Assembly: GCF_040783535.2 (NCBI RefSeq)
Contig: NZ_JBFONW020000001.1
Span: 930,001-994,000, forward strand
Origin: Aestuariibius insulae
Lineage (GTDB): Bacteria > Pseudomonadota > Alphaproteobacteria > Rhodobacterales > Rhodobacteraceae
Length of the DNA stretch: 64,000 bases
Reading direction: 5' to 3'
A program made the translations under genes and the position numbers. The notes beneath the pieces are model-generated. The model saw only the letters and a program-made list of their open reading frames with translations. It made no database searches and was not told the origin of the DNA. Below, one piece after another: positions 44,816 to 53,060 of the stretch (positions within the stretch are counted from its first letter, which is position 1; each line of letters opens with the position of its first letter).

Positions 44816-44896
44816 TGGGCAAGGCTCCTGACGGGAGGATTATTGGGTATAACGTGGCCTGTGACGGGCGGCGTTACAAGGCCGGATCGGGGTTGC

Positions 44897-44932
44897 GGTA
44901 TCCGGTCGGTATCGCGTCGGTATCCGGTCGGT
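44897..44932. repeat. 11-bp tandem repeat (three units) upstream of the SPFH gene
   Basis: Units GGTATCCGGTC, GGTATCGCGTC and GGTATCCGGTC, preceded by TGC and followed by GGTG. The same arrangement is found in valS at 20430-20465. The surrounding 44816-45091 has no convincing gene: plus-strand frames there continue into the antisense of the lipoprotein gene. Confidence 0.85.
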
Positions 44933-45091
44933 GAATATCTGGCCTGGGCTTACGATTGTTTAAGATCCGTCCTTTAGACTGCTTGTAAGGATAGAATGTT
45001 GAGCGACCGGAAACCAATGATGACAGTGCCGCTGTTTGCCAATTGGCGAGAGGCCGAGAGGTCTCTGATAGCCGCCTTGCGAGTGCTGATT

Positions 45092-46048
45092 TCAGCTTTC
45101 GCCTTCTCCCGCCAGTTCGCGGGCGATCACCCGCGCGACAGGTTCGGCTTCGTTCACTGTCATTCCAGGGCGCATCCGGGGATCGTAAAGCATCTTCAGA
45201 AGCTGTTCGTCATGGGTCGTCAGCCGGGCGAACTCCTCGTCGTCGTTAAAGATCGACGGGCGCGCCTGCGGGCTGTCATTGGCAAGTCCCATGCCTTGCG
45301 CCAGTTCTTCCTGGATACAGCCTTTGCGGATCAACTCGGGATGTTCGGCGCGCACGACCGCGATCGCCTTGGAATAGGTTGCGCGGTCCGGCCCGTTCGG
45401 AAAGGCGACGACAAGGCACAGCGTGGTCCGGGGCAGGGTGACGATCTCGCGGACCACCGTCTCGCTAATACCGGGGGCCAGATTGCGCAGACGGGGAGCG
45501 ATGGCCTGCCGCGAGGTCTCATCGAGGATCAGAACGTGAAAGTTCGCGGCGGCAGGCGCAACGGAAACGGGATGTTTGGTCAGGCGCGACAGGCGGATCG
45601 CGAAGCGAGCGATGAAGGCGCTGTCTTCGGCGCGCTGCGCGGGAGGGACGGCAGCCCCATATTCAATGCCAATCCGGACCGGCTGCGACCAGCGGCGAAG
45701 GACGCTCTCGGTCGCCTCGGGCACAAGCGTGTCCGCCTCGGTCCGGTATTCGTCATAGAGCGCGATCTGGATAAAGTTGCGGGCAAGCTCGCGAGCGGTA
45801 TATGGCGTGTCCGGCCCGCCGCCGTCCTGACGCAGCAGGCCCTGTACCAGCAATCCGTCCTGTAGCCGCTTGAAATAGATCTGCGCATCCCGGTCCAGCT
45901 TTGGCGCTGGCGCCTGACGCGGCGCAGGCGGCGCAGCGGGCGCGGCCTTGGGAGGCTCAGGCGCGGGCGGGGGAACAGGCTCGGTGAAATCGCAGGCCGC
46001 AAGGCCCGCGATCATCGCGAGAGCAAAAGAGGCGCGGGCTGCCAGCAA
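45092..46048 (-). CDS. DUF2927 lipoprotein
   Basis: 318 aa from a TTG start at 46046-46048. This start gives a clean lipoprotein signal LAARASFALAMIAGLAAC with the lipid-bearing Cys at about residue 19, then a Pro/Ala-rich linker and the DUF2927 domain (YTARELARNFIQIALYDEY, REIVTLPRTTLCLVVAFP). A longer ATG frame would start 77 bp inside telA and bury the signal, so it is rejected. DUF2927 has features of a metal-independent or degenerate peptidase-like fold, role unknown. It lies 4 bp after telA. Confidence 0.7.
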   Translation of the reverse strand: MLAARASFALAMIAGLAACDFTEPVPPPAPEPPKAAPAAPPAPRQAPAPKLDRDAQIYFKRLQDGLLVQGLLRQDGGGPDTPYTARELARNFIQIALYDEYRTEADTLVPEATESVLRRWSQPVRIGIEYGAAVPPAQRAEDSAFIARFAIRLSRLTKHPVSVAPAAANFHVLILDETSRQAIAPRLRNLAPGISETVVREIVTLPRTTLCLVVAFPNGPDRATYSKAIAVVRAEHPELIRKGCIQEELAQGMGLANDSPQARPSIFNDDEEFARLTTHDEQLLKMLYDPRMRPGMTVNEAEPVARVIARELAGEGES

Positions 46049-46052
46049 TGGA

Positions 46053-47243
46053 TCAGACCGAAGTGCCTGCCGTGTCGCCAATACTATCCTTGCGGGCCTT
46101 GGCCGAAGCGAGCGTCTCCTTGAGCTCATGCTCCATCTTCTGAAGCTCTTCTTCGGCGGCGGCGCGCCGGGCCTTGCCTTCGTCGGCGATCTGCAGACTT
46201 TCGTTGATCGTCGCGATCAGATCTGAATTGGCCTGTTTGACGGCCTCGATGTCAAAGACGCCGCGTTCCATTTCCTCGCGGATGATCTTGTTGCTGTCGC
46301 GCAGATTCTTGGCGTTGGCGGTGAGTAGCTCGTTGGTCAGATCGTTGGCATCGCGGACGGCGGCAGCGGCATCGGCCGACCGCTGGATCGTGACCGCCTG
46401 GGCCAGTTGCGTTTCCCAAAGCGGGACGGTGTTGACGAGGGTCGAATTGATCTTGGTGACCAGCGACTTGTCGTTCTCCTGCACCAGCCGGATCGAGGGG
46501 AGCGATTGCATCGTTACCTGCCGCGTCAGCTTGAGATCGTGGACACGCCGCTCCAGATCGTCGCGGGCGGCGCGCATATCGCGCAGCTCTTGAGCTTCCA
46601 TAACGGCTTTGTCCTCGGGGGCGGCATCGACCGCTTTTTCCTTGGCGGGAATGACCGTGCCGTCGAGTTCCTTCAGCTTTTCCTCGCCGGCGGCAATGTA
46701 AAGCGCGAGCTCGTCGTAGAAGGCGAGGGTCTTTTCATAAAGCTGATCGAGCGATTCGATGTCCTTGAGCAGAACATGTTCGTGCTTGAGCAGATCGTCG
46801 GTGATGCTGTCGATCTGGCCTTGGACATCCTCGAACCTGGCCATGAATTCAGCGACCGGCTTGGATTTACCGAGCAGCTTTTCCCACCAGGAGCGTTTGC
46901 GATTGGGATCGAGTTCCTCGACCGAAAAGCCCCGGATGGTCGACACGATATCGCGCAGGGAATTGCCCGCAGGGCCGACATCCTTGTTCTTGACGTCCGA
47001 GAGCATCGCCTGGCTGATCTGCTGCAATTCGGATTGCGCGGCAGAGCCGAAGGAGACGATGGAGTTCGTCTGGCTCATGTCGAGCTCGTCCATGCGACGG
47101 CGGATCTCGGCGCTGGCGGCCGGATCAGCCTCTTCGAGCGTCACGATCTCTTGCGCGGGAGCGGGTTCGGGCAGCGTCACGGCGGCGACCTTCGTGACGG
47201 TTTCAGTCTCGGCCTCGGCCTGCTGGCGGACGGTGTCGGACAT
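46053..47243 (-). CDS. telA: TelA family toxic-anion resistance protein
   Basis: 396 aa, mostly helical. The segment VEELDPNRKRSWWEKLLGKS and the following FEDVQGQIDSITDDLLKHEH are TelA hallmarks, as is the C-terminal NDLTNELLTANAKNLRDSN. TelA proteins are linked to tellurite and membrane-agent resistance, mechanism unsettled. It lies between the XpaC-like gene (3 bp) and the lipoprotein gene (4 bp). Confidence 0.9.
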   Translation of the reverse strand: MSDTVRQQAEAETETVTKVAAVTLPEPAPAQEIVTLEEADPAASAEIRRRMDELDMSQTNSIVSFGSAAQSELQQISQAMLSDVKNKDVGPAGNSLRDIVSTIRGFSVEELDPNRKRSWWEKLLGKSKPVAEFMARFEDVQGQIDSITDDLLKHEHVLLKDIESLDQLYEKTLAFYDELALYIAAGEEKLKELDGTVIPAKEKAVDAAPEDKAVMEAQELRDMRAARDDLERRVHDLKLTRQVTMQSLPSIRLVQENDKSLVTKINSTLVNTVPLWETQLAQAVTIQRSADAAAAVRDANDLTNELLTANAKNLRDSNKIIREEMERGVFDIEAVKQANSDLIATINESLQIADEGKARRAAAEEELQKMEHELKETLASAKARKDSIGDTAGTSV

Positions 47244-47246
47244 GGC

Positions 47247-48134
47247 TCAATTCTCCTGATTGCGGGCGAGCGCCCCTTCGCGCTGCAAGCGGTCGCGCAG
47301 CACCTTGATTTCGATATCCATATCGCTGCGATCATCAAGCAGCATCTTTTCGGTCCGCTGGGCGAAGTTGCCTTCGAGATCGTCAAGCAGCGTCTCGTAA
47401 TCGGCGCGCGCCTCGGGGTCCTTGGTGCGTGCGTAAAGCTGGGCGAACTTGGCAGAGGCATCGCGCGCGCCGAGAAGGTAGACGCCGAGGAACTTGCGCG
47501 CGCCGGACAGATCGCGGGGATCTTCCTCGACCGTGCGGATCATCTTGCGGGCGGCGGCCTGAAAACGGGCGACGCGTTCGGTCAGGCGGCGGTCGCGCAA
47601 AGCTTCGATCGTGCCGCGCATCTGGTCAAGATGGGCCTCGGCCTCGTCTACGACCTTAGCGACGCGGTCCTGCTGGAAGGTGTCGACGCCTTCGATGCGC
47701 TTGTTGCGCAGGGGATCGAAGCCGAAAGCGGCGGTATGCAGGCCGCCAGCGGCGAGCCCGTAAAGGATCGATCCGACGATCCCGGCCTCCTTGCTATAGG
47801 CGGCCAGGGCGATGCCCAGACCCGTGAGCACGGAGGCGAAGATCTTGCGCGGGATGGCCGGGCGGCGGGCCACGGCGCGGGCGTTGTATTCCGCCTCGGC
47901 GCGCAGGCCATCGCGGACAAGCCAGGCGGCCAGCGTCAGGATCCCGCCTGCGGCGAGGCCTGTGGCAAGCGAGACGGGGCCGTCTGTCAGCGAGGTGAAA
48001 ACGATGGCGACAGCGGGCAGGAACAGCAGATTGGTGCGCGCGCCCGCCGGATCGACGCCGCGGTCGAATTGCGGAGCTGTCTGGCCGGTCTCGTCGCTGC
48101 CGGGGGAGAATTTGCCGCCGTAGCGCCGCGCCAT
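47247..48134 (-). CDS. XpaC-like protein (5-bromo-4-chloroindolyl phosphate hydrolysis family)
   Basis: 295 aa with two or more membrane spans near residues 35-70 (LLFLPAVAIVFTSL and LATGLAAGGILTLAAWLV) and another near 100-130, then a soluble helical half with LDQMRGTIEALRDRRLTERV and IRTVEEDPRDLSGARKFLGV, the XpaC pattern. XpaC and TelA genes commonly occur together. Enzymatic phosphatase activity for the family is doubtful; the name reflects an early screen. Confidence 0.8.
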   Translation of the reverse strand: MARRYGGKFSPGSDETGQTAPQFDRGVDPAGARTNLLFLPAVAIVFTSLTDGPVSLATGLAAGGILTLAAWLVRDGLRAEAEYNARAVARRPAIPRKIFASVLTGLGIALAAYSKEAGIVGSILYGLAAGGLHTAAFGFDPLRNKRIEGVDTFQQDRVAKVVDEAEAHLDQMRGTIEALRDRRLTERVARFQAAARKMIRTVEEDPRDLSGARKFLGVYLLGARDASAKFAQLYARTKDPEARADYETLLDDLEGNFAQRTEKMLLDDRSDMDIEIKVLRDRLQREGALARNQEN

Positions 48135-48328
48135 CAGAGCCCTCCGAGCAGCCCGGTGGTCAGGCCCATCATCAAGAGAAACAGTGCCAGATAGGCGATC
48201 TTGCGGAACTGGCTCGACATGGGGCCCCCTTGCGATGCGCCAACGACAGGGCGCAATGCCGACGCGATCATCGTGACTGTAGCTGCAATCAAACAGATCG
48301 CCAGTAGAAACAGGATAAGTCGTGCCAT
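48134..48328 (-). CDS. small two-span membrane protein, first gene of the TelA operon
   Basis: 64 aa with two hydrophobic segments, LILFLLAICLIAATVTMIAS and IAYLALFLLMMGLTTGLLGG, joined by a short hydrophilic loop. It overlaps the XpaC-like gene by one base. Not recognised as a named family. The ribosome binding site AAAGGGG lies within a hairpin described separately, so translation of the operon may be controlled by RNA folding. Confidence 0.65.
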   Translation of the reverse strand: MARLILFLLAICLIAATVTMIASALRPVVGASQGGPMSSQFRKIAYLALFLLMMGLTTGLLGGL

Positions 48329-48330
48329 GG

Positions 48331-48359
48331 TGCCCCTTTCGCCTTTCTACTTAGGGGCA
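48331..48359 (-). promoter_or_regulatory. hairpin covering the ribosome binding site of the TelA operon
   Basis: On the minus strand TGCCCCT (48353-48359) is complementary to AGGGGCA (48331-48337) across 15 nt. The second arm contains the AGGGG of the ribosome binding site, 4 nt before the ATG at 48328. When paired it should block translation. It could also act as a weak terminator for the gene upstream, but no T-run follows. Confidence 0.45.
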
Positions 48360-48408
48360 TCTTTTGCGTTTTGCGAGTGCGGGTCAGGTTTTCCGGACCC
48401 GGTGCGGC

Positions 48409-49188
48409 TTAGCGGCGGCGGCGCTGCACTTTGGGTTTGCCGGGCGGCGGGGGCGGCGCGCCGAGGCCGAGCTGGTCACGGACGATGCGCTGGCGCACTT
48501 CCTCGACCTCGCCGGTCTTCAGCTTGCCCAGCTGGAAAGGGCCGTAGCTGATGCGGATCAGGCGGTTCACAGTGACGCCGAGCGCCTCCATCGTGCGGCG
48601 GATCTCGCGGTTTTTGCCTTCGCGCAGACCGATCGTGAGCCAGGCATTGGCGCCTTGCTGGCGGTCAAAGCTGGCCTGCATCGGTTGGTAGTCAGTGCCT
48701 TCTACGCTGATGCCTTTGCGTAGCTCTTCAAGTTTGGCTTCGCTCAGACTGCCTTTGATGCGGACGCGGTAGCGGCGGAGCCAGCCGGTGGCTGGGAGCT
48801 CCATCTTGCGTTTGAGCGCGCCGTCATTGGTCAAAAGGAGCAGGCCCTCGGAGTTGAGATCGAGGCGGCCGACGCTCATGACACGGGGCATCTCCTTGGG
48901 GAGGGCATCGAAGACCGTCTCGCGGCCTTGTTCGTCGCGTTCCGTCGTCACGAGGCCCGGAGGCTTGTTGTAAAGCCAGATGCGCGGCGCGTCGGGGGTC
49001 TTGAGCGGGGCGCCGTCGACGAGGATCTTGTCGGCATCCGTGACATTGAGCGCCGGGCTGTCGATGAGCTTGCCGTTCACGCGGATGCGGCCCGCCTCGA
49101 TCATACGCTCGGCCTCGCGGCGCGAGGCGACGCCAGCGCGGCTGAGAACCTTGGCGATGCGGTCTCCGGGAGGGGGCGTGTCGGTCAT
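48409..49188 (-). CDS. rluB: rRNA pseudouridine synthase, RluB/RsuA family
   Basis: 259 aa. An S4 RNA-binding domain opens it (RIAKVLSRAGVASRREAERM), and the catalytic motif is GRLDLNSEGLLLLTNDG with its Asp. The C-terminal LREGKNREIRRTMEALG is also standard. The tail is Pro/Lys/Arg rich. The start at 49186-49188 gives MTDTPPPGD; an ATG 21 bp earlier (49209) is also possible, neither having a strong ribosome binding site. A much longer open frame is an artefact under tadA. Confidence 0.88.
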   Translation of the reverse strand: MTDTPPPGDRIAKVLSRAGVASRREAERMIEAGRIRVNGKLIDSPALNVTDADKILVDGAPLKTPDAPRIWLYNKPPGLVTTERDEQGRETVFDALPKEMPRVMSVGRLDLNSEGLLLLTNDGALKRKMELPATGWLRRYRVRIKGSLSEAKLEELRKGISVEGTDYQPMQASFDRQQGANAWLTIGLREGKNREIRRTMEALGVTVNRLIRISYGPFQLGKLKTGEVEEVRQRIVRDQLGLGAPPPPPGKPKVQRRRR

Positions 49189-49262
49189 GCGGTTGGGGTA
49201 GTCTGCCATCGCGCCTGCTGCAAGCGGTGGCGCTTTCAGCGGCGGGGCGGCATGAAGGAGCG

Positions 49263-49712
49263 ATGAGCTTTCGAAGTGACATGCAGATTGCGCTGGACGA
49301 GGCGCGGGCCGCCGCCAAGCGGGGGGAGGTTCCGGTGGGGGCGGTGATTGCCGATCCGTCGGGGCAGATCGTGGCGCAGGCCGGGAATCGGACGCGGGAG
49401 CTGAACGATCCGACGGCTCATGCCGAGATATTGGTGCTGCGCGCGGCCTGCGCCGAAGCGGGGAGCGAACGGCTGCCGGGCTATGTGCTGACGGTGAGCC
49501 TTGAGCCCTGCGCGATGTGCGCGGCGGCCATCGCTGCGGCGCGGATTGGGCGGCTGATCTATGGGGCCGCCGATCCAAAATCGGGCGGCGTGGCGCATGG
49601 GGCGCGGATTTTCGAGCAATCGCAGAGCCATCACCGGCCCGAAGTGATCGACGGGATCGCGGCGGAGGAATCGGAAGCGCTGTTGAAGGGGTTCTTTACC
49701 TACAAGCGATAG
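49263..49712 (+). CDS. tadA: tRNA-specific adenosine deaminase
   Basis: 149 aa zinc deaminase making inosine at the wobble position. PTAHAEILVLR contains the His and the catalytic Glu; SLEPCAMCAAAI contains the zinc-binding cysteine pair. AAGGAG lies just upstream of the ATG at 49263, so the 12-residue longer frame is rejected. It is divergent from rluB. Confidence 0.92.
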   Translation: MSFRSDMQIALDEARAAAKRGEVPVGAVIADPSGQIVAQAGNRTRELNDPTAHAEILVLRAACAEAGSERLPGYVLTVSLEPCAMCAAAIAAARIGRLIYGAADPKSGGVAHGARIFEQSQSHHRPEVIDGIAAEESEALLKGFFTYKR

Positions 49713-49817
49713 GCAGGGCGGTGGGATTTGTCGCCTCTTTGCCATAGCGGGATGCGGCGGAATGGGCCGATGCATGTGCCGCTTGCGCTTGGCCGGGCGG
49801 CGGATAACGTGCCGCGC

Positions 49818-50477
49818 ATGGAAGAATTGATGCGCCAGATCGACGGCTATTGCGAGCGGACGGACTTTACCTATTGGAGTGAGCCGATCAATGCCGTTAC
49901 GAATGCCGCTTTCATTATCGCAGCGCTCTGGATGTGGCGCCGGACGGCAGGATTGGTCTGGGCGCGGGTTCTGTGTGTCATCCTGTTCGCAATCGGGATC
50001 GGAAGCTTTCTTTTTCACACCCATGCAACACTATGGGCGGCGCTGGCCGATACGATTCCGATCGGGATTTTCATCCTGGTCTACCTGTTCCTGGTTCATT
50101 GGCATGTGCTGAACCTGAAGCTGTGGCAGGCGGGGATCGCGGTTCTCCTGTTCTTTCCCTATGCGGCGGCGGTGGTCTGGGCCGCGAACCAGAACGGGTT
50201 CTTCGCGATTTCGAATTTCTACTGGACGGTGCCGATCCTGCTCTTTGTCTATGGTATCGGGCTATGGCGAAGGGATCTTGCAACAGCGCAGGGGTTCATT
50301 GTCGGCGGCGCGATCCTGACGCTGTCGATTACGCTTCGGTCCATCGACGAGCTGGCCTGCGATATGCTGCCGATGGGCACGCATTACTGGTGGCACCTGC
50401 TCAATGGGCTGATGCTGGGGATCATGATCGAGGTTTACCGCCGTCACAGGCTTGCGGCAGGCGAGGCGCGGGGGTAG
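49818..50477 (+). CDS. ceramidase-like membrane protein (CREST superfamily)
   Basis: 219 aa, about seven membrane spans. DGYCERTDFTYWSEPINAVT near the start, FLFHTHATLWAALADTIPIG and THYWWHLLNGLML show the spaced His/Asp set of alkaline ceramidase-type membrane hydrolases. In bacteria the substrate is usually unknown. The ATG at 49818 begins the conserved part; longer frames upstream are open but not similar to family N-termini. Confidence 0.75.
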   Translation: MEELMRQIDGYCERTDFTYWSEPINAVTNAAFIIAALWMWRRTAGLVWARVLCVILFAIGIGSFLFHTHATLWAALADTIPIGIFILVYLFLVHWHVLNLKLWQAGIAVLLFFPYAAAVVWAANQNGFFAISNFYWTVPILLFVYGIGLWRRDLATAQGFIVGGAILTLSITLRSIDELACDMLPMGTHYWWHLLNGLMLGIMIEVYRRHRLAAGEARG

Positions 50478-50510
50478 ATCGGGCGCCGCAGTCCCGCCGA
50501 AGGAGCGCCC

Positions 50511-50798
50511 ATGTCCATCGATACCGAAACGGCCCGCCGTGTCGCCAAGCTCGCCCGGATCCGGGTCGAGGATGAGGATTTGCCTGCGCTGGCGGGTGAA
50601 TTCTCGGCTATTCTCGAGTTCATCGAGCAGCTTGAGGAAGTGGATGTCGAGGGGGTCGAGCCGATGACGTCGGTGACGCCGCAGCGGCTCAAGCGGCGCG
50701 AGGATGTGGTGACGGATGGCGGTCAGCAGGCGGCGGTTCTAGCCAATGCGCCGGATGCGCGGGAAGGGTTCTTTGCGGTGCCGAAGGTGGTGGAATGA
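50511..50798 (+). CDS. gatC: Asp-tRNA(Asn)/Glu-tRNA(Gln) amidotransferase subunit C
   Basis: 95 aa. SIDTETARRVAKLARIRVED and the C-terminal NAPDAREGFFAVPKVVE are standard GatC. It bridges GatA and GatB in the amidotransferase that corrects Glu-tRNA(Gln) and Asp-tRNA(Asn). GAAGGAG precedes the ATG. It overlaps gatA by 4 bp. gatB is not in the window. Confidence 0.93.
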   Translation: MSIDTETARRVAKLARIRVEDEDLPALAGEFSAILEFIEQLEEVDVEGVEPMTSVTPQRLKRREDVVTDGGQQAAVLANAPDAREGFFAVPKVVE

Positions 50799-52279
50799 GC
50801 GATCTGACGGATCTGACGATTGCCGAGGCGCGCGGCAAGCTGCGCGCGGGCGAGCTGAGCGCGGGCGAGCTGACCGAGGCGTGCCTTGGCGCGGTTGAAG
50901 CGTCGGGCGAGCTGAATGCGTTCGTGCACAAAACGCCCGAGATCGCGCGCGAGCAGGCGGCGGCAGCCGATGCGCGGCTGAAGGCCGGGGACGCGCCAGA
51001 TCTGTGCGGGATACCGCTCGGGATCAAGGATTTGTTCTGCACCAAGGGTGTCGCCAGTCAGGCGGGATCAGCCATCCTGGATGGGTTCAAGCCGGAATAC
51101 GAAAGCACCGTGACGCGTCAGCTGTTCGAGGCGGGCGCGGTGATGCTGGGCAAGCTGAACATGGACGAGTTCGCCATGGGATCGTCTAACGAGACGTCGA
51201 CCTATGGCAATGTGGTGAACCCCTGGCGCGCGGGCAATTCGGAGGCGGCGCTGACGCCGGGCGGATCGTCGGGTGGGTCGGCCTCTGCCGTGGCCGCACG
51301 GCTCTGTCTGGGGGCGACGGGCACCGATACGGGCGGGTCGATCCGGCAGCCGGCGGCGTTCGTGGGGATCACCGGGCTGAAGCCGACCTATGGGCGGTGC
51401 TCGCGCTGGGGGATCGTGGCCTTTGCCTCGAGCCTCGATCAGGCGGGGCCGATGACCAAGGATGTGCGCGATGCGGCGATCATGCTGGGCGCGATGGCGG
51501 GGCATGATCCGATGGATTCGACCTCGGCCGATCTGGCGGTGCCGGATTTCGAGGCAGCCCTGACCGGCGACATCCGGGGCAAGGTCGTGGGGATCCCCAA
51601 GGAATACCGGATGGAGGGGATGCCGCAGGAGATCGAGGATCTGTGGACGCGCGGCAAGGAGATGCTGCGCGATGCGGGCGCCGAGTTGCGCGATATCTCG
51701 CTGCCGCATACGAAATACGCGCTACCCGCCTATTATGTGATCGCGCCTGCCGAGGCGTCGTCGAACCTGGCGCGCTATGATGGAGTGCGGTTCGGACATC
51801 GGGCCAAGCTGTCCCAAGGCGACGGGATCACCGAGATGTACGAAAAGACCCGCGCCGAGGGCTTCGGCGACGAGGTCAAGCGGCGGGTCATGGTCGGGAC
51901 CTATGTGCTGTCGGCGGGATTTTACGACGCCTACTACAACCGCGCGCGCAAGGTGCGCACGCTGATCAAGCGCGATTTCGAGCAGGCGTTCGACAGCGGG
52001 ATCGACACGATCCTGACGCCCGCGACACCGTCGGCGGCCTTCGAGCTGGGGCAGACCTTCGACGATCCGGTGCAGATGTACCTCAACGATGTCTTTACGG
52101 TCACAGTCAATCTGGCGGGTCTGCCGGGGATCGCTGTGCCTGCGGGTCTTGATTCCAAAGGACTTCCCCTTGGGCTGCAGCTGATCGGGCGTCCATGGGA
52201 GGAGGGCGATCTGCTGAACACGGCTTATTGTCTTGAGCGATCCGCCGGTTTTGTGGAAAAGCCGTCACGCTGGTGGTAA
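50795..52279 (+). CDS. gatA: Asp-tRNA(Asn)/Glu-tRNA(Gln) amidotransferase subunit A
   Basis: 494 aa amidase-signature enzyme that releases ammonia from glutamine for the tRNA-bound amino acid. The Ser-cisSer-Lys triad is visible: Lys in GIPLGIKDLFCTKG, Ser in TPGGSSGGSASAVAA and Ser in GTDTGGSIRQPAA. Start and gatC stop overlap (ATGA). The C-terminal GRPWEEGDLLNTAYCLE is also typical. Confidence 0.95.
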   Translation: MSDLTDLTIAEARGKLRAGELSAGELTEACLGAVEASGELNAFVHKTPEIAREQAAAADARLKAGDAPDLCGIPLGIKDLFCTKGVASQAGSAILDGFKPEYESTVTRQLFEAGAVMLGKLNMDEFAMGSSNETSTYGNVVNPWRAGNSEAALTPGGSSGGSASAVAARLCLGATGTDTGGSIRQPAAFVGITGLKPTYGRCSRWGIVAFASSLDQAGPMTKDVRDAAIMLGAMAGHDPMDSTSADLAVPDFEAALTGDIRGKVVGIPKEYRMEGMPQEIEDLWTRGKEMLRDAGAELRDISLPHTKYALPAYYVIAPAEASSNLARYDGVRFGHRAKLSQGDGITEMYEKTRAEGFGDEVKRRVMVGTYVLSAGFYDAYYNRARKVRTLIKRDFEQAFDSGIDTILTPATPSAAFELGQTFDDPVQMYLNDVFTVTVNLAGLPGIAVPAGLDSKGLPLGLQLIGRPWEEGDLLNTAYCLERSAGFVEKPSRWW

Positions 52280-52334
52280 TCTCGATCAAATTGCCATGCG
52301 CGGCAGGTTGAACGGAAGCGGAGCAGGCGCGGTT

Positions 52335-53060
52335 ATGAAACAGATATTTGCGGTCAGTCTGGTGGCGTTGGTCCTTGCCGGATGCACGACGACCCCGGCG
52401 ACCCGGTCCACGGGTGTGGGGTTCAACGACTATCAGGATTACGAAAGCCAGCGGCTGGCCCGCGAGGCGGAATTGCGCGGGCAGCGCGTGCGCGGGCCCC
52501 AAGTGGTTCTGCCGCAGCCGGTGCCGGGATCGCCTGCCTCGGGCAATGCGATCCCGTCGAGCGATCTGGCGGCTGCGGGCATCGGTGTCTCTGGCGGGGC
52601 CGACCGGGATGCGCTGGGCGCAGGCCGGGGCCGGTCGACGGTGCAGGGCGATGTGGCCATCGCCTCGAGCGGGATTTCGGATGAGCAGGATTTCGGCGCG
52701 GTCTCCAACCGCGAGACGATCGAGAGCGATGCGGACCGGCTTGCGCGGCAGGCCGCGGCTTACCGAGTGATCCAGCCAACCGCTGTGCCGGAGCGGCGCG
52801 GGTCGGGCGGGCCGAATATCGTGGAATTCGCGGTCAGCACGAGCCATGCAAAGGGGCAGGCGGTCTATTCGCGCTCGGCCCTTTCGGGCGAGCGTAAACA
52901 GCAGCGGGCCTGCGCGGAGTACCTGTCGGCCGATCAGGCGCAGCGCGCGTTTCTCGCCGCTGGCGGTCCGGAGCGGGACCGGCTTGGCGTGGATCCCGAT
53001 GGGGATGGCTTTGCCTGCGCCTGGGATCCGGCGCCCTATCGGCGGGCTGTCTCGAACTGA
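52335..53060 (+). CDS. lipoprotein with C-terminal Excalibur calcium-binding motif
   Basis: 241 aa. The signal MKQIFAVSLVALVLAGCTTT has a lipobox ending in Cys17. The middle is low complexity. Near the end, GVDPDGDGFACAW is the Excalibur motif, a small calcium-binding unit found in extracellular proteins. The start at 52335 is chosen because longer frames bury the signal. It stands 55 bp after gatA; the following amidase gene may overlap its stop codon. Confidence 0.8.
   Translation: MKQIFAVSLVALVLAGCTTTPATRSTGVGFNDYQDYESQRLAREAELRGQRVRGPQVVLPQPVPGSPASGNAIPSSDLAAAGIGVSGGADRDALGAGRGRSTVQGDVAIASSGISDEQDFGAVSNRETIESDADRLARQAAAYRVIQPTAVPERRGSGGPNIVEFAVSTSHAKGQAVYSRSALSGERKQQRACAEYLSADQAQRAFLAAGGPERDRLGVDPDGDGFACAWDPAPYRRAVSN

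Noticed and set aside
44996..45865. 289-codon plus-strand frame after the repeat block
   Set aside because: Most of it is the mirror of the DUF2927 lipoprotein gene, and it has no family likeness.
46407..48194. 595-codon open frame on the plus strand
   Set aside because: It is antisense to telA and the XpaC-like gene; no ribosome binding site or domain.
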